A stretch of DNA of 64,000 nucleotides from Paenibacillus sp. BSR1-1 (GTDB taxonomy: Bacteria; Bacillota; Bacilli; Bacillales; Cytobacillaceae). The position numbers were made by a program, and so were the translations under genes. The stretch is from assembly GCF_030403775.1 (NCBI RefSeq), contig NZ_JAQMWQ010000003.1:310001-374000 (forward strand). The letters run 5' to 3'. Under the pieces are notes generated by a model. The model made no database searches. It saw only the letters and a list, made by a program, of their open reading frames with translations, and was not told the origin of the DNA. Numbering within the stretch: the first letter of the stretch is position 1; every line of letters begins with the position of its first letter. This document shows positions 14,714-22,527 of this stretch, piece after piece.

Positions 14714-15988
14714 ATGGGTACAGAAAATTTCTCGTCTACATTAGATTTATTACTAGGCTACAACGTAAATCTATATGTAGGTGAAGAAGTATATAAAGGA
14801 AAACTTATTGGAGTCGAACCCGATCATGTCATTTTAGAAAATGAAAACAACTACATCTTTTATTATAGTCTTGATCAGGTTCAAGCAATCACGAAGAATA
14901 CTAAACAATTTCAAGGCGAAGATACAGAAACTGAATTCTTAAAAACACAAAGCTTAACGGAAGTATTGAATTCATTGAAACAATCCTGGGTAACAATTTT
15001 GTGCTTAAACAAGCGGTCCTTTAACGGTATATTGAGCCATGTTGATACTGATTATGCTACATTGATTAGTGGTGAAGAAAGGATTTTAATTAAGCTGACC
15101 CATATTTCAAATATTTTAAAAGGCTTTATCCAAGAAAATGAAAACTCTAACTCTAACTCTAACTCCAATCAATCTGAAAAACAGGATAATGTAAAACAAA
15201 AACAGGATAATGTAAAAGCAGAAGATAATAAAAAGGAAAAGAACGCGAAAGTAACCGCTCAAGTGGCTTCCACCGAATCTTCAAAACAACCAGTGGCCTC
15301 TTCGTCTAATGAGATCAAAGCAGAAAAAACATCCAATGAAATCAAAGTAGAGAAAAAATCCGAAGAAAACGTTAAATTTATCGCGGAAGAAAAAGAACAA
15401 CAAACAAAAGTTTGGTCTCAATCCATTAAGAATGTTACTAAAAAGTTAAATGATGTTACAACTCAAAAAATCAACAATGAAATCAGAAAGCATAAAGAAG
15501 AACAAGTTCAAAACATCCAAAAGCAAGAAAAACAACGAGCAGTGGAAAACATCCAAAAGCAAGAAAAACAACGAGCAGTGGAAAACATCCAAAAGCAAGA
15601 AAAACAACGAGCAGTTGAGAACAAAAACACGCACATCAAAGAAGAAAAACCTGTAGCTCAAAAAGTAGTAACAGAACCAAAAGTAGTAGCAGAAGCAAAA
15701 GTGGTAACAGAAGCAAAAGTAGTAACAGAAGCAAAAGAAGTCCAGGTGACGCAAAAACAAGAACCTATTGCACCAGTTTTTAAATCTAAAGAAATCGTTA
15801 CTATACCTAAACAGGCTGCAGAAGAGAAAAAGAATGAACCTGCTCAGAATAAAAAGGATGAAACAAGAAAAGTGGAACAGCCAGTCAGAGGTTTCCGTTT
15901 TTCTGGTGAACCTGTAACACCAAGGGAATTGGAAAGAACTTCATTCTTCTCAGGATGGCCAAATAGAAGCAATAAGACAAGATTCTAA
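14714..15988 (+). CDS. CotB-like protein with long charged repeat tail
   Basis: Residues 1-140 form two Sm-like repeats of the CotB type (GKLIGVEPDHVILENENNYI and HVDTDYATLISGEERILIKL, ending THISNILKG), although the RGGPE turn has been lost. The rest of the 424 residues is a tail rich in Lys, Glu, Gln, Ala and Val. It includes an SNSNSNSN stretch, three exact 12-residue units NIQKQEKQRAVE (36-bp units at 15512-15619) and several 6-residue units of the VVTEAK type. The tail looks like an extended coiled coil, not the Ser/Lys/Arg tail of B. subtilis CotB. GGAGG precedes ATG 14714. It is part of the coat island and probably structural. Confidence 0.75.
   Translation: MGTENFSSTLDLLLGYNVNLYVGEEVYKGKLIGVEPDHVILENENNYIFYYSLDQVQAITKNTKQFQGEDTETEFLKTQSLTEVLNSLKQSWVTILCLNKRSFNGILSHVDTDYATLISGEERILIKLTHISNILKGFIQENENSNSNSNSNQSEKQDNVKQKQDNVKAEDNKKEKNAKVTAQVASTESSKQPVASSSNEIKAEKTSNEIKVEKKSEENVKFIAEEKEQQTKVWSQSIKNVTKKLNDVTTQKINNEIRKHKEEQVQNIQKQEKQRAVENIQKQEKQRAVENIQKQEKQRAVENKNTHIKEEKPVAQKVVTEPKVVAEAKVVTEAKVVTEAKEVQVTQKQEPIAPVFKSKEIVTIPKQAAEEKKNEPAQNKKDETRKVEQPVRGFRFSGEPVTPRELERTSFFSGWPNRSNKTRF
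15512..15619 (+). repeat. Three 36-bp coding tandem units
   Basis: Three contiguous near-exact copies of a 36-bp unit encode NIQKQEKQRAVE in the tail of the second CotB-like protein. Confidence 0.93.
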
Positions 15989-16078
15989 CGCGCAGATTTC
16001 ATAGCTTATGAAACCATTTATGAAATATCCCAAAAATCACTACGATTTCACTGAACCTTTAAACATCCTAAGATATTT

Positions 16079-16145
16079 ACAAAAAAAGAGTGGGGATGAA
16101 ATATTTTTAATTCATTGCAAATCCGTTTCAACCCAGCTCTTTTTG
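16079..16145 (+). terminator. Long-stem terminator after second cotB-like gene
   Basis: AAAGAG, TGGG and TGAAA on the left arm pair with TTTCA, CCCA and CTCTTT on the right arm with small bulges, followed by TTTTT. The loop between the arms is about 25 bases. Confidence 0.65.
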
Positions 16146-16178
16146 TAAATTGAAATTTAGAGGAAAGGATGTGAGTTG

Positions 16179-16847
16179 ATGAATTTAAAAGATAATATCG
16201 GTAAATATATTAAACTAGAAATCTCCGGAAAGAAATTTATAAGCGGAATACTCTGTGATATCGGCAGTGATCTATGGGTTGTTTTCAACGGATATGATTA
16301 CCTTTACATCCCAACCATTCATTGTCAAAATTGGCAATTTTTGAAACAAGATGAAATAGATGAAATTAACCTGAATGACGATTTGACGCCAATATACAAT
16401 CATAATGAAGAAATTTCATTAAGAAAAACCTTAACAGCAGCAAAAGGCATTTTCACAGAAATTTATGTAACAAGTAACCAAGCACTCCATGGTTATATTA
16501 TTAGCATTATGAATAACTATTTTGTTTTCTACTCCCCCATTTATAAAACGATGTTTATTTCCCTTAACCATCTAAAATGGTTGATTCCATATACAAACAA
16601 TCAACGACCTTATGGATTGAGCAATGCTAATCTTCCAGTAAACCCTAGCAACCTAACCTTTGCCAGATCGTTTGAAGTCCAAATTGAAAAATTAACGGGA
16701 GAGCTGATTATATTCAATATAGGTGAAAATGAGAATGTAATAGGAAAAATCCAAGGAATCAAGAATAATTTTGTTGAATTAATTAGCGCGAAAGAAGACC
16801 CAGTTTATGTAAATCTTCAGCATATAAAAACGGTTCATATGACATAG
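16179..16847 (+). CDS. CotB/DUF2642-like coat protein, third paralog
   Basis: The protein (222 residues from ATG 16179) shows three degenerate Sm-like repeats: GKYIKLEISGKKFISGILCD with a WVVFNGYDYLYIP end, then HGYIISIMNNYFVFYSP, and finally VIGKIQGIKNNFVELISAKE ending LQHIKTVHMT. The third repeat is the clearest CotB-type unit. It has no low-complexity tail. The frame extends three bases to a TTG, but AAAGGA fits ATG 16179. It has its own terminator upstream, so it may be independently transcribed. A spore coat role is inferred from similarity and position. Confidence 0.68.
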   Translation: MNLKDNIGKYIKLEISGKKFISGILCDIGSDLWVVFNGYDYLYIPTIHCQNWQFLKQDEIDEINLNDDLTPIYNHNEEISLRKTLTAAKGIFTEIYVTSNQALHGYIISIMNNYFVFYSPIYKTMFISLNHLKWLIPYTNNQRPYGLSNANLPVNPSNLTFARSFEVQIEKLTGELIIFNIGENENVIGKIQGIKNNFVELISAKEDPVYVNLQHIKTVHMT

Positions 16848-16900
16848 AATCCTCAAATAATTTTTGGCAATGAATGAAACAAGCTTATTAATTCAATAAC

Positions 16901-16933
16901 AAAAATAGAGTGTCTAAAACGACACTCTTTTTA
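16901..16933. terminator. Bidirectional terminator between convergent genes
   Basis: GAGTGTC and GACACTC around TAAAAC, flanked by A and T runs. It serves the third cotB-like gene and the convergent PAP2 gene. Confidence 0.85.
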
Positions 16934-16941
16934 AAGGAATT

Positions 16942-17589
16942 TTATTTGTTTTCCACATAAACGGTCTCCGACTTATTGGGCACACGTAAATATAAGCGTT
17001 GAAAGGATATTCCAAATAAAAAGGAAACCAGGTACATAGAGCCAATCATGTCAAAAATAACATGCTGCTTGACAAACAGGGTTGATATGATAATCAGCCC
17101 TCCAGTTACATGAATACATAAATTGTTTATCAGATGTTTATTTTTAATATGAAGTGAAGCAAGCATCACTGCAAATGTGGTAAGGACATGTATACTTGGG
17201 AAACAATTATAGGGACGGTCATTCTTATAGATCCATTGAACCATACTAGTTAATAAATCATTCCCTTCAAGGCTGGGCCTCGGTACGGTTGTTTGGAAAA
17301 AGAAATAGATAATGAAGCAGATAAGCTCCGCAACAACGATTAATATTAGGGTTTTGAGATACACCTTGGTATCCTTAAAACAAAAATAGACTAAATAACA
17401 AAAGATGTATCCATACCATAAAATGTACGGAATGATAAAAATCGATACGAACGGAATCGCATGATCAATGGGTGTTGAAAGGTCAACTCCCTTTTGTGCA
17501 CCAAGATTTAATAATTGATAGATCTTGGCAAGAAGCGGAATCACCAACAGGAAAAGCAAGTAGGGTGCTTTCTTCAAATGAATTTTCAC
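16942..17589 (-). CDS. PAP2-family membrane phosphatase
   Basis: About 215 residues with five to six membrane segments. The phosphatase signature is spread over TVPRPSLEGND (first motif region), the CFPSIHVLTTF segment (Ser-x-His motif) and VKQHVIFDMIG (HxxxD-type motif). It resembles the inositol-phosphoceramide-synthase-like PAP2 group that acts on lipid phosphates. The open frame runs back to 17661 and would overlap the next gene, but GGGGGTGA sits just before GTG 17589, which removes the overlap and is the likely start. It follows the nitronate monooxygenase gene in the same direction with a 40-base gap. Confidence 0.8.
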   Translation of the reverse strand: MKIHLKKAPYLLFLLVIPLLAKIYQLLNLGAQKGVDLSTPIDHAIPFVSIFIIPYILWYGYIFCYLVYFCFKDTKVYLKTLILIVVAELICFIIYFFFQTTVPRPSLEGNDLLTSMVQWIYKNDRPYNCFPSIHVLTTFAVMLASLHIKNKHLINNLCIHVTGGLIIISTLFVKQHVIFDMIGSMYLVSFLFGISFQRLYLRVPNKSETVYVENK

Positions 17590-17629
17590 GCTGTCGTCAC
17601 CCCCAAAATATGAAGTTTTTTTAAGCGAT

Positions 17630-18703
17630 TTATAGTTTTGAGCGTACGATTTCCGCCTCATTTACAATTTGATTGATTAGGTCACTAGCACATAATTTCC
17701 GTGCCAGCCTCGGGCTTTGACCAGCCCAAAGGGACATATTTTCGGGATTTCCCTTTGCGCTTGAGTTTTTTCTTATCGCTTTTGTTAATTCGTTTTGTAT
17801 TGGATAGTCTGGCAGTTCATCTTCAAAACTGGACATTTTTTCAATGAAGCGATTGCTTACCCCTCTAGCCATTTTTCCAGAAAAGGCTTTGGTAACTACA
17901 ATTTGCTCTTCTGTTGCTTGAATAATCGCTTCTTTATGAATTGGGTTTGCACTGCTTTCTTCACAAACAAGAAAAGCAGAACCCATTTGGACCCCAAGGG
18001 CACCAAGTGATTTCGCAGCAATCAATCCTCTGCCATCCATGATTCCGCCAGCAGCAATAACCGGAATGCTGATTTGATCTGCCACTTGTGGAATTAATGA
18101 CATTAAGCCTATTAAGCTATGCTTATTTTCAATGTGAAATGTCCCGCGATGCCCCCCTGCTTCTGTTCCCTGAACGACAACAGCATCCATCCCTGCTTTT
18201 TCATTGATAAGGGCTTCTGATACCGTTGTGGCTGTTCCGATTAAGACGACCCCGTTTTCCTTAAGTTTGTTAACCATTTCAAGCGGTGGAATGCCAAAAG
18301 TAAAGGAACAAATAGGCACATTTTCATCCAAAATAACCTTTAGTTGTTCATGAAAACTTTGTAGGTCTTCCTCAAAGCTTGGAAGTGTTACTTTATCCTC
18401 AACACCCAGTTCTTCCAAAATTGGCTGTAATAAGGTTTTGGCGATATGCAGCCTTTCTTCATCAGCTTCATATTTTGCAGGTACGAATACATTTACCCCG
18501 AATGGTTTATCAGTTAACTGCTGAACTTCTTTAATCTGAAGCCGGACTTGTTCAGGACTCATATAGCCAGCCCCAATCATCCCAAGGGCCCCTGAGTTAG
18601 AAACGGCTGCCACTAACTCAGAGGACGTGATTCCCCCTGCCATCGGCGCTTGAATGATTGGATATTTAACTTTAAGCAACCTTGTAAAATTATTTTCCCA
18701 CAA
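17630..18703 (-). CDS. Nitronate monooxygenase
   Basis: A 357-residue FMN-dependent enzyme of the 2-nitropropane dioxygenase family, oxidising toxic alkyl nitronates (propionate 3-nitronate). It opens YPIIQAPMAGGITSSELVAA, continues with GALGMIGAGYMSPEQ, GVNVFVP and the FMN phosphate segments VQGTEAGGHRGTF and IPVIAAGGIMDGRG. AIGVQ-type GVQMGSAFLV follows. Length is as expected. The start is TTG 18703 behind a G-rich Shine-Dalgarno. It could also be an enoyl reductase FabK relative, but the AGGHRG block favours nitronate monooxygenase. Confidence 0.88.
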   Translation of the reverse strand: MWENNFTRLLKVKYPIIQAPMAGGITSSELVAAVSNSGALGMIGAGYMSPEQVRLQIKEVQQLTDKPFGVNVFVPAKYEADEERLHIAKTLLQPILEELGVEDKVTLPSFEEDLQSFHEQLKVILDENVPICSFTFGIPPLEMVNKLKENGVVLIGTATTVSEALINEKAGMDAVVVQGTEAGGHRGTFHIENKHSLIGLMSLIPQVADQISIPVIAAGGIMDGRGLIAAKSLGALGVQMGSAFLVCEESSANPIHKEAIIQATEEQIVVTKAFSGKMARGVSNRFIEKMSSFEDELPDYPIQNELTKAIRKNSSAKGNPENMSLWAGQSPRLARKLCASDLINQIVNEAEIVRSKL

Positions 18704-18852
18704 GAATTTTTGCCCCCCTGTTCTGTTTTTTCTGCTAATATTTCCCTAATTAAATTTTACCATTGTTTAAACGTGTAGCAAGAATAAATTCATTCAGGAC
18801 TAGTTTGATATTGTGATATGATGGAGCCATCTGAGATGAAGTAGGTGAAATA

Positions 18853-19245
18853 GTGGAACGGATTGTTTTATTTGATGGTGTCTGTAATCTTTGCAATGAT
18901 AGTGTGCAATTTATTTTAAAACGAGATATCAATAAATCCTTTAAATTTGCTTCGCTCCAAGGTGAAACCGGTCAAAAGCTTCTGAATCAATACGGCTTAA
19001 ATCCCGCTATGAATAGCTTTGTACTCATCGAGAACAATAAACCTTATCTAAAATCGACTGCTGCATTAAGAGTTTGCAGGAAGTTGAGAGGTACTTGGCG
19101 ACTATTTTCACTCCTCATACTCATCCCTAAGCCCTTCAGAGATTTCGTCTATGGGGTTATCGCCAATAATCGTTATAAATGGTTTGGTAAAATAGAAAGC
19201 TGCCTGCTCCCTTCTCCGGAATGGAAAGACAGATTTTTGGATTGA
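18853..19245 (+). CDS. Thiol-disulfide oxidoreductase DCC family, YuxK-like
   Basis: The 130-residue protein begins with the family motif FDGVCNLCNDSVQFIL, the Dxxx-CxxC thioredoxin-like active site that names the DCC family. FKFASLQGETGQKLL and the C-terminal PKPFRDFVYGVIANNRYKWF complete the family pattern. The substrate of these proteins is unknown. GTG 18853 follows AGGTGA. It is a single gene ending at a strong terminator. Confidence 0.88.
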   Translation: MERIVLFDGVCNLCNDSVQFILKRDINKSFKFASLQGETGQKLLNQYGLNPAMNSFVLIENNKPYLKSTAALRVCRKLRGTWRLFSLLILIPKPFRDFVYGVIANNRYKWFGKIESCLLPSPEWKDRFLD

Positions 19246-19249
19246 CCCC

Positions 19250-19292
19250 AAAAAAGAAATGCCATTCAAGAGGGAATGGCATTTCTTTTTTG
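19250..19292. terminator. Bidirectional terminator
   Basis: AAAAAAGAAATGCCATTC and GAATGGCATTTCTTTTTT flank a short loop. It ends the DCC gene and the convergent VOC gene. Confidence 0.88.
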
Positions 19293-19307
19293 CTTTACAT
19301 TTCATTA

Positions 19308-19718
19308 TTATGATTTAGGATGGTTCAAGTCCCAAATGATGCCGAATGCATCTTTCACTTTTGCATATTTTGCACCCCAAAAAGTATCCTGCAATTCCAT
19401 AAAAACGGTACCTTTTTCACTTAGTGCGTTATAAATTTTTTGAATTTCTTCTTCGCTCTCTAATTCAATGGCCAATGAGATATTACTTCCGACTGTCACC
19501 GGATTTCCTGGAAAAGCATCGGAAGCCATTAAAAATAAATCGTCTTTTTTAAATTGAGCATGAATAATTCGGTCCGCTGCCTCAGGTGGTGTCGGATAAT
19601 CCGCTTCGCCATACGTTTGCAGGTTTAATACTTCCCCGCCAAATACTTCCCGATAATACTCTAATGCTTCTTTTGCATTGCCATCAAACATTAAATATGG
19701 TGTAGCTTGTCCCTTCAA
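19308..19718 (-). CDS. VOC family protein, PhnB/YjdN-like
   Basis: About 136 residues with the glyoxalase/VOC fold of the PhnB type: TPYLMFDGNAKEALEYYREV at the start, GGEVLNLQTYGEADYP, then IIHAQFKKDDLFLMASDAFP and a C-terminal FWGAKYAKVKDAFGIIWDLN. The substrate for this subgroup is not known. The frame extends to 19805, but AGAGGAG lies just upstream of TTG 19718, and family proteins start at this point, so the shorter form is preferred. Confidence 0.85.
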   Translation of the reverse strand: MKGQATPYLMFDGNAKEALEYYREVFGGEVLNLQTYGEADYPTPPEAADRIIHAQFKKDDLFLMASDAFPGNPVTVGSNISLAIELESEEEIQKIYNALSEKGTVFMELQDTFWGAKYAKVKDAFGIIWDLNHPKS

Positions 19719-19858
19719 ATTGAACACTCCTCTAAAAATTAATACCACTTTTATCATTCGATCTATGTAAGTAAAATTCCTTTGTTTCCAGAACAAACGT
19801 TTCAAGTCAACAAATACTATTTTTTCTAATTGCTAATTTTCCTATACGTAAATACATT

Positions 19859-20419
19859 CTAAGAACCCTGATATGAAGCTTTATGAAATTGGCCTATATG
19901 TTTAAAAAGCAGCTTCCCATCTGCATGGATCTCAGCATCATTCCATAACTTCAAGAACATCGCTTGGTACGTCTCAGGTACCCAAATGTAGTGATGGATG
20001 TAATCCGTTAGAATAAAGCCGCTCTTTTGCCAAAAATGGATTCTTGCCAAATTCTCGGGTTTTGCCTCGGATTCCACTTCAATGACCAAACTATTAAAGG
20101 ATTCGGAGGTTATGGACCATTCCTTAATATACTGAATCGTTTTCAAACCATACCCCTGGTTTTGAAAATTCTGGTGAACAGCCAAATAATCAATCAGCAG
20201 GGCTTGGGTACCCTTCAGCTTTCCAGTCAACGCCATCGATACTACTTGGTCACCGACAAATCCCATATGTAAAAAGCAAATTTCTTTCCGAAACATATTA
20301 CGAATAATTTTTTCAGGTTTAGCGCCCTTCTGAGCAAATGCTTGATGATAGATAGGACTGACCATTTCCCATACCTTCTCATCCCACTGATGAATCGTTT
20401 TGAATTTCACTGCTTGCAT
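19859..20419 (-). CDS. GNAT family N-acetyltransferase
   Basis: The 186-residue protein shows the acetyl-CoA binding pattern of GNAT enzymes: LLIDYLAVHQNFQNQGYGLK (pyrophosphate loop QNQGYG, near residues 107-112), followed by LVIEVESEAKPENLARIHFW and GFILTDYIHHYIW. Its acceptor is unknown. ATG 20419 follows GGAGG. Downstream of a candidate small RNA that is read in the same direction and terminates before it. Confidence 0.82.
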   Translation of the reverse strand: MQAVKFKTIHQWDEKVWEMVSPIYHQAFAQKGAKPEKIIRNMFRKEICFLHMGFVGDQVVSMALTGKLKGTQALLIDYLAVHQNFQNQGYGLKTIQYIKEWSITSESFNSLVIEVESEAKPENLARIHFWQKSGFILTDYIHHYIWVPETYQAMFLKLWNDAEIHADGKLLFKHIGQFHKASYQGS

Positions 20420-20475
20420 TCCTCCATAAAAATGAATAAAGCTTTGTTGTTAATTTTACCAAAAAGCCCTCGAAG

Positions 20476-20576
20476 CAAAAAAAAACCTTTGAACAAAAGT
20501 CAAAGGTTCCAACGAGAACTTAGTGGTCAAGGCTAAGCTCTCACATTAGGAGGTCTAAACTCAGAAGAATTTAAAC
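20476..20576 (-). ncRNA. Candidate ~100-nt base-pairing small RNA
   Basis: A near-consensus promoter (20583-20611) would start RNA near 20576, and a hairpin AACCTTTG/CAAAGGTT followed by nine T residues ends it near 20476. The predicted RNA holds three hairpins: TAAATTC/GAGTTTA with a TTCT loop, GAGAGCTTAG/CTAAGTTCTC with a nine-base loop, and the terminator. Between the first two lies unpaired GACCTCCTAATG, an anti-Shine-Dalgarno stretch typical of sRNAs that block translation starts. There is no open frame longer than a few codons. I do not recognise it as a named RNA. Confidence 0.6.
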
Positions 20577-20582
20577 ATCTTT

Positions 20583-20611
20583 ATTTTACCATTTTCTTAA
20601 TATTCTTTCAA
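20583..20611 (-). promoter_or_regulatory. Sigma-A promoter of the candidate small RNA
   Basis: On the minus strand TTGAAA (20606-20611), a 17-base spacer and TAAAAT (20583-20588) match the vegetative promoter closely. Confidence 0.7.
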
Positions 20612-20687
20612 CACTTCAAAGCTGTAAAGAGTAAAAGTGGTTCAAAAGGCTCAATTGTTATTTTTTTATTTGCTGTGTTAAACTTGG

Positions 20688-20819
20688 CTGTTGATTTGCG
20701 CTTCAGGCGCTTCGCTTTCCGCGGGCGGCCCGGGGAGCCTCCTCGGCGCTTAAGCGCTGCGGGGTCTCCCCTGCCCCGTCCTCCCGCAGGAGTCTTCGCG
20801 CCTTCCGCTCCAATCAACA
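20688..20819 (+). repeat. 133-bp GC-rich dispersed repeat, copy 3
   Basis: Nearly the same as copy 1 across its length (GCGCTTCGCTTTCCGCGGGCG, GGAGCCTCCTCGGCGC, CTCCCGCAGGAGTCTTCGCG), with ends CTGTTGATT and AATCAACA. It lies between the small RNA promoter and the trehalose operon promoter. Confidence 0.85.
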
Positions 20820-20874
20820 TTGTTAAAAAATCAACAATGTTCTTTAACTCAGCCTTTTTATTAAAAATAATTCG

Positions 20875-20903
20875 TTGACAAACTTGTATATACAAGCTAG
20901 AAT
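20875..20903 (+). promoter_or_regulatory. treP promoter with embedded TreR operator
   Basis: TTGACA at 20875-20880, a 17-base spacer and TAGAAT at 20898-20903. The spacer is filled by the palindrome CTTGTATATACAAG (20883-20896), so a bound repressor would block polymerase directly. Confidence 0.85.
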
Positions 20904-20963
20904 GAAAACGTAATCAAAACTTGTATATACAGGTTGTTAAATTTCCATTTGAAAACGTCATCA
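20903..20963 (+). promoter_or_regulatory. Two cre-like sites for CcpA
   Basis: TGAAAACGTAATCA (20903-20916) and TGAAAACGTCATCA (20950-20963) each match the cre consensus TGWAANCGNTNWCA with a single mismatch at position 10. Both lie after the -10 box, so catabolite repression by roadblock is likely. Confidence 0.6.
20920..20933 (+). promoter_or_regulatory. Second TreR operator
   Basis: CTTGTATATACAGG repeats the first operator with one change in the right half, centred 37 bases downstream. A degenerate half site, CCTGTATAT, occurs near 20967-20975. Paired operators allow cooperative binding, as reported for B. subtilis TreR. Confidence 0.8.
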
Positions 20964-21029
20964 TCACCTGTATATCTATATAAAAAATAATTTGAATCGG
21001 GTTATTCCCATTCACCAGGGGGAAGTCAT

Positions 21030-22454
21030 ATGTCAAAGTACACAGATCCTTCAAAAGATCTATTGAAACACATTGGCGGTAAAGAAAACATAGCAGCCGT
21101 CACCCATTGTGTAACCAGAATGCGGTTTGTACTCAATGATCCTAGTAAAGCCGATGTAAAAGAAATTGAGTCAATTGGACTAGTAAAAGGCACGTTTACC
21201 CAAGCGGGCCAGTTTCAAGTAATCATTGGAAATGAGGTTTCCAGCTTCTACAACGAATTTGTCAAAATAGGTGGTGTAGATGGAACTTCAAAAGAAGAAG
21301 CCAAAAAAGCAGCGAAGCAAAATCAAAACTGGCTTCAGCGCATGATGGGTCATTTAGCGGAAATATTCACACCATTAATCCCTGCCCTTGTAGTCGGCGG
21401 TTTAATCCTTGGTTTCCGAAACGTAATCGGTGATATCAAATTATTAGATAACGGCACGAAAACCATTATTGAAGTATCCCAGTTCTGGGCTGGTGTCCAT
21501 TCCTTCCTATGGCTGATTGGGGAAGCAATATTTCACTTCCTTCCAGTTGGAATCACCTGGTCTGTTGCGAAGAAAATGGGTGCATCTCAAATCCTTGGTA
21601 TTGTTCTTGGTATTACCCTAGTATCGCCGCAATTATTAAATGCTTATGCAGTTGCCGGTGCAAAAGAAATTCCCACATGGGATTTTGGTTTTGCCCACAT
21701 TAAAATGATTGGGTATCAAGCACAAGTAATTCCTGCGATTTTAGCGGGCATAGTATTAGGCTTCTTGGAAACAAGATTACGTAAAATTGTTCCAAATTCA
21801 ATCTCTATGATTGTTGTACCATTCTTGGCATTAGTTCCAACTGTATTAATTGCTCACACGATTCTAGGCCCTATCGGCTGGTCTATCGGTTCTGGCATCT
21901 CTCATGTTGTTTACTCTAGCTTAACATCAGCATTTGGCTGGTTATTCGCAGCAATCTTTGGTTTTGCCTATGCTCCTCTTGTTATTACAGGTTTACACCA
22001 TATGACGAATGCGATTGACCTTCAATTGATGAGTGAACTACACGGAACAAACCTATGGCCAATGATTGCCCTATCAAATATCGCCCAAGGTTCAGCCGTT
22101 CTTGCGATGATCTTTATTAATCGTAAAAATGAGGAAGAAAAGCAAGTATCCATTCCAGCAGCAATCTCTTGTTACCTTGGTGTAACAGAGCCTGCGATGT
22201 TCGGTATCAATTTAAAATATGGTTTCCCATTCCTTGCTGCGATGATTGGTTCCATGATTGCAGGTGTCGTATCCGTAGCCAGCGGTGTAATGGCTAACTC
22301 CATTGGTGTCGGCGGTCTGCCAGGTATTTTATCAATCCAGCCAAAACATATGGCAATGTTTGCAATTTGTATGCTGATTGCGATTGTGGTTCCATTCATC
22401 TTAACGAATATCTTTGCAAAAACAGGTGTTAAAAAGTTTTCTATAAAAAAATAA
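21030..22454 (+). CDS. treP: Trehalose-specific PTS permease, EIIBC
   Basis: The 474-residue permease imports trehalose and phosphorylates it to trehalose 6-phosphate. The IIB domain (residues 1-90) has the phosphocysteine in VTHCVTRMRFVL (near residue 30). The IIC domain follows with about ten membrane segments and the motifs LVVGGLILGFRNVIGD, GITWSVAKKMG and ITGLHHMTNAIDLQLM. No IIA domain is attached, as in B. subtilis TreP, so EIIA must come from elsewhere. It is the first gene of treP-treA-treR. Start ATG 21030 behind GGGGGAAG. Confidence 0.95.
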   Translation: MSKYTDPSKDLLKHIGGKENIAAVTHCVTRMRFVLNDPSKADVKEIESIGLVKGTFTQAGQFQVIIGNEVSSFYNEFVKIGGVDGTSKEEAKKAAKQNQNWLQRMMGHLAEIFTPLIPALVVGGLILGFRNVIGDIKLLDNGTKTIIEVSQFWAGVHSFLWLIGEAIFHFLPVGITWSVAKKMGASQILGIVLGITLVSPQLLNAYAVAGAKEIPTWDFGFAHIKMIGYQAQVIPAILAGIVLGFLETRLRKIVPNSISMIVVPFLALVPTVLIAHTILGPIGWSIGSGISHVVYSSLTSAFGWLFAAIFGFAYAPLVITGLHHMTNAIDLQLMSELHGTNLWPMIALSNIAQGSAVLAMIFINRKNEEEKQVSIPAAISCYLGVTEPAMFGINLKYGFPFLAAMIGSMIAGVVSVASGVMANSIGVGGLPGILSIQPKHMAMFAICMLIAIVVPFILTNIFAKTGVKKFSIKK

Positions 22455-22462
22455 AACTCCAT

Positions 22463-22487
22463 TAGGAGGGAGACAGACTCCCTCCTA
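22463..22487 (+). other. Intercistronic hairpin in the tre operon
   Basis: TAGGAGGGAG and CTCCCTCCTA form a perfect 10-bp stem around ACAGA, directly after treP. The T tract behind it is weak (ATTTGACATT), so most transcripts may read through. It hides an AGGAGG sequence. Confidence 0.65.
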
Positions 22488-22527
22488 TTTGACATTAGAA
22501 TTAAAAAAATTTAGGTGGGTGTTTGAA

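Noticed and set aside
15446..15760. Phe/Cys/Tyr-rich minus-strand frame
   Set aside because: Antisense of the Lys/Glu/Gln repeats in the second CotB-like gene.
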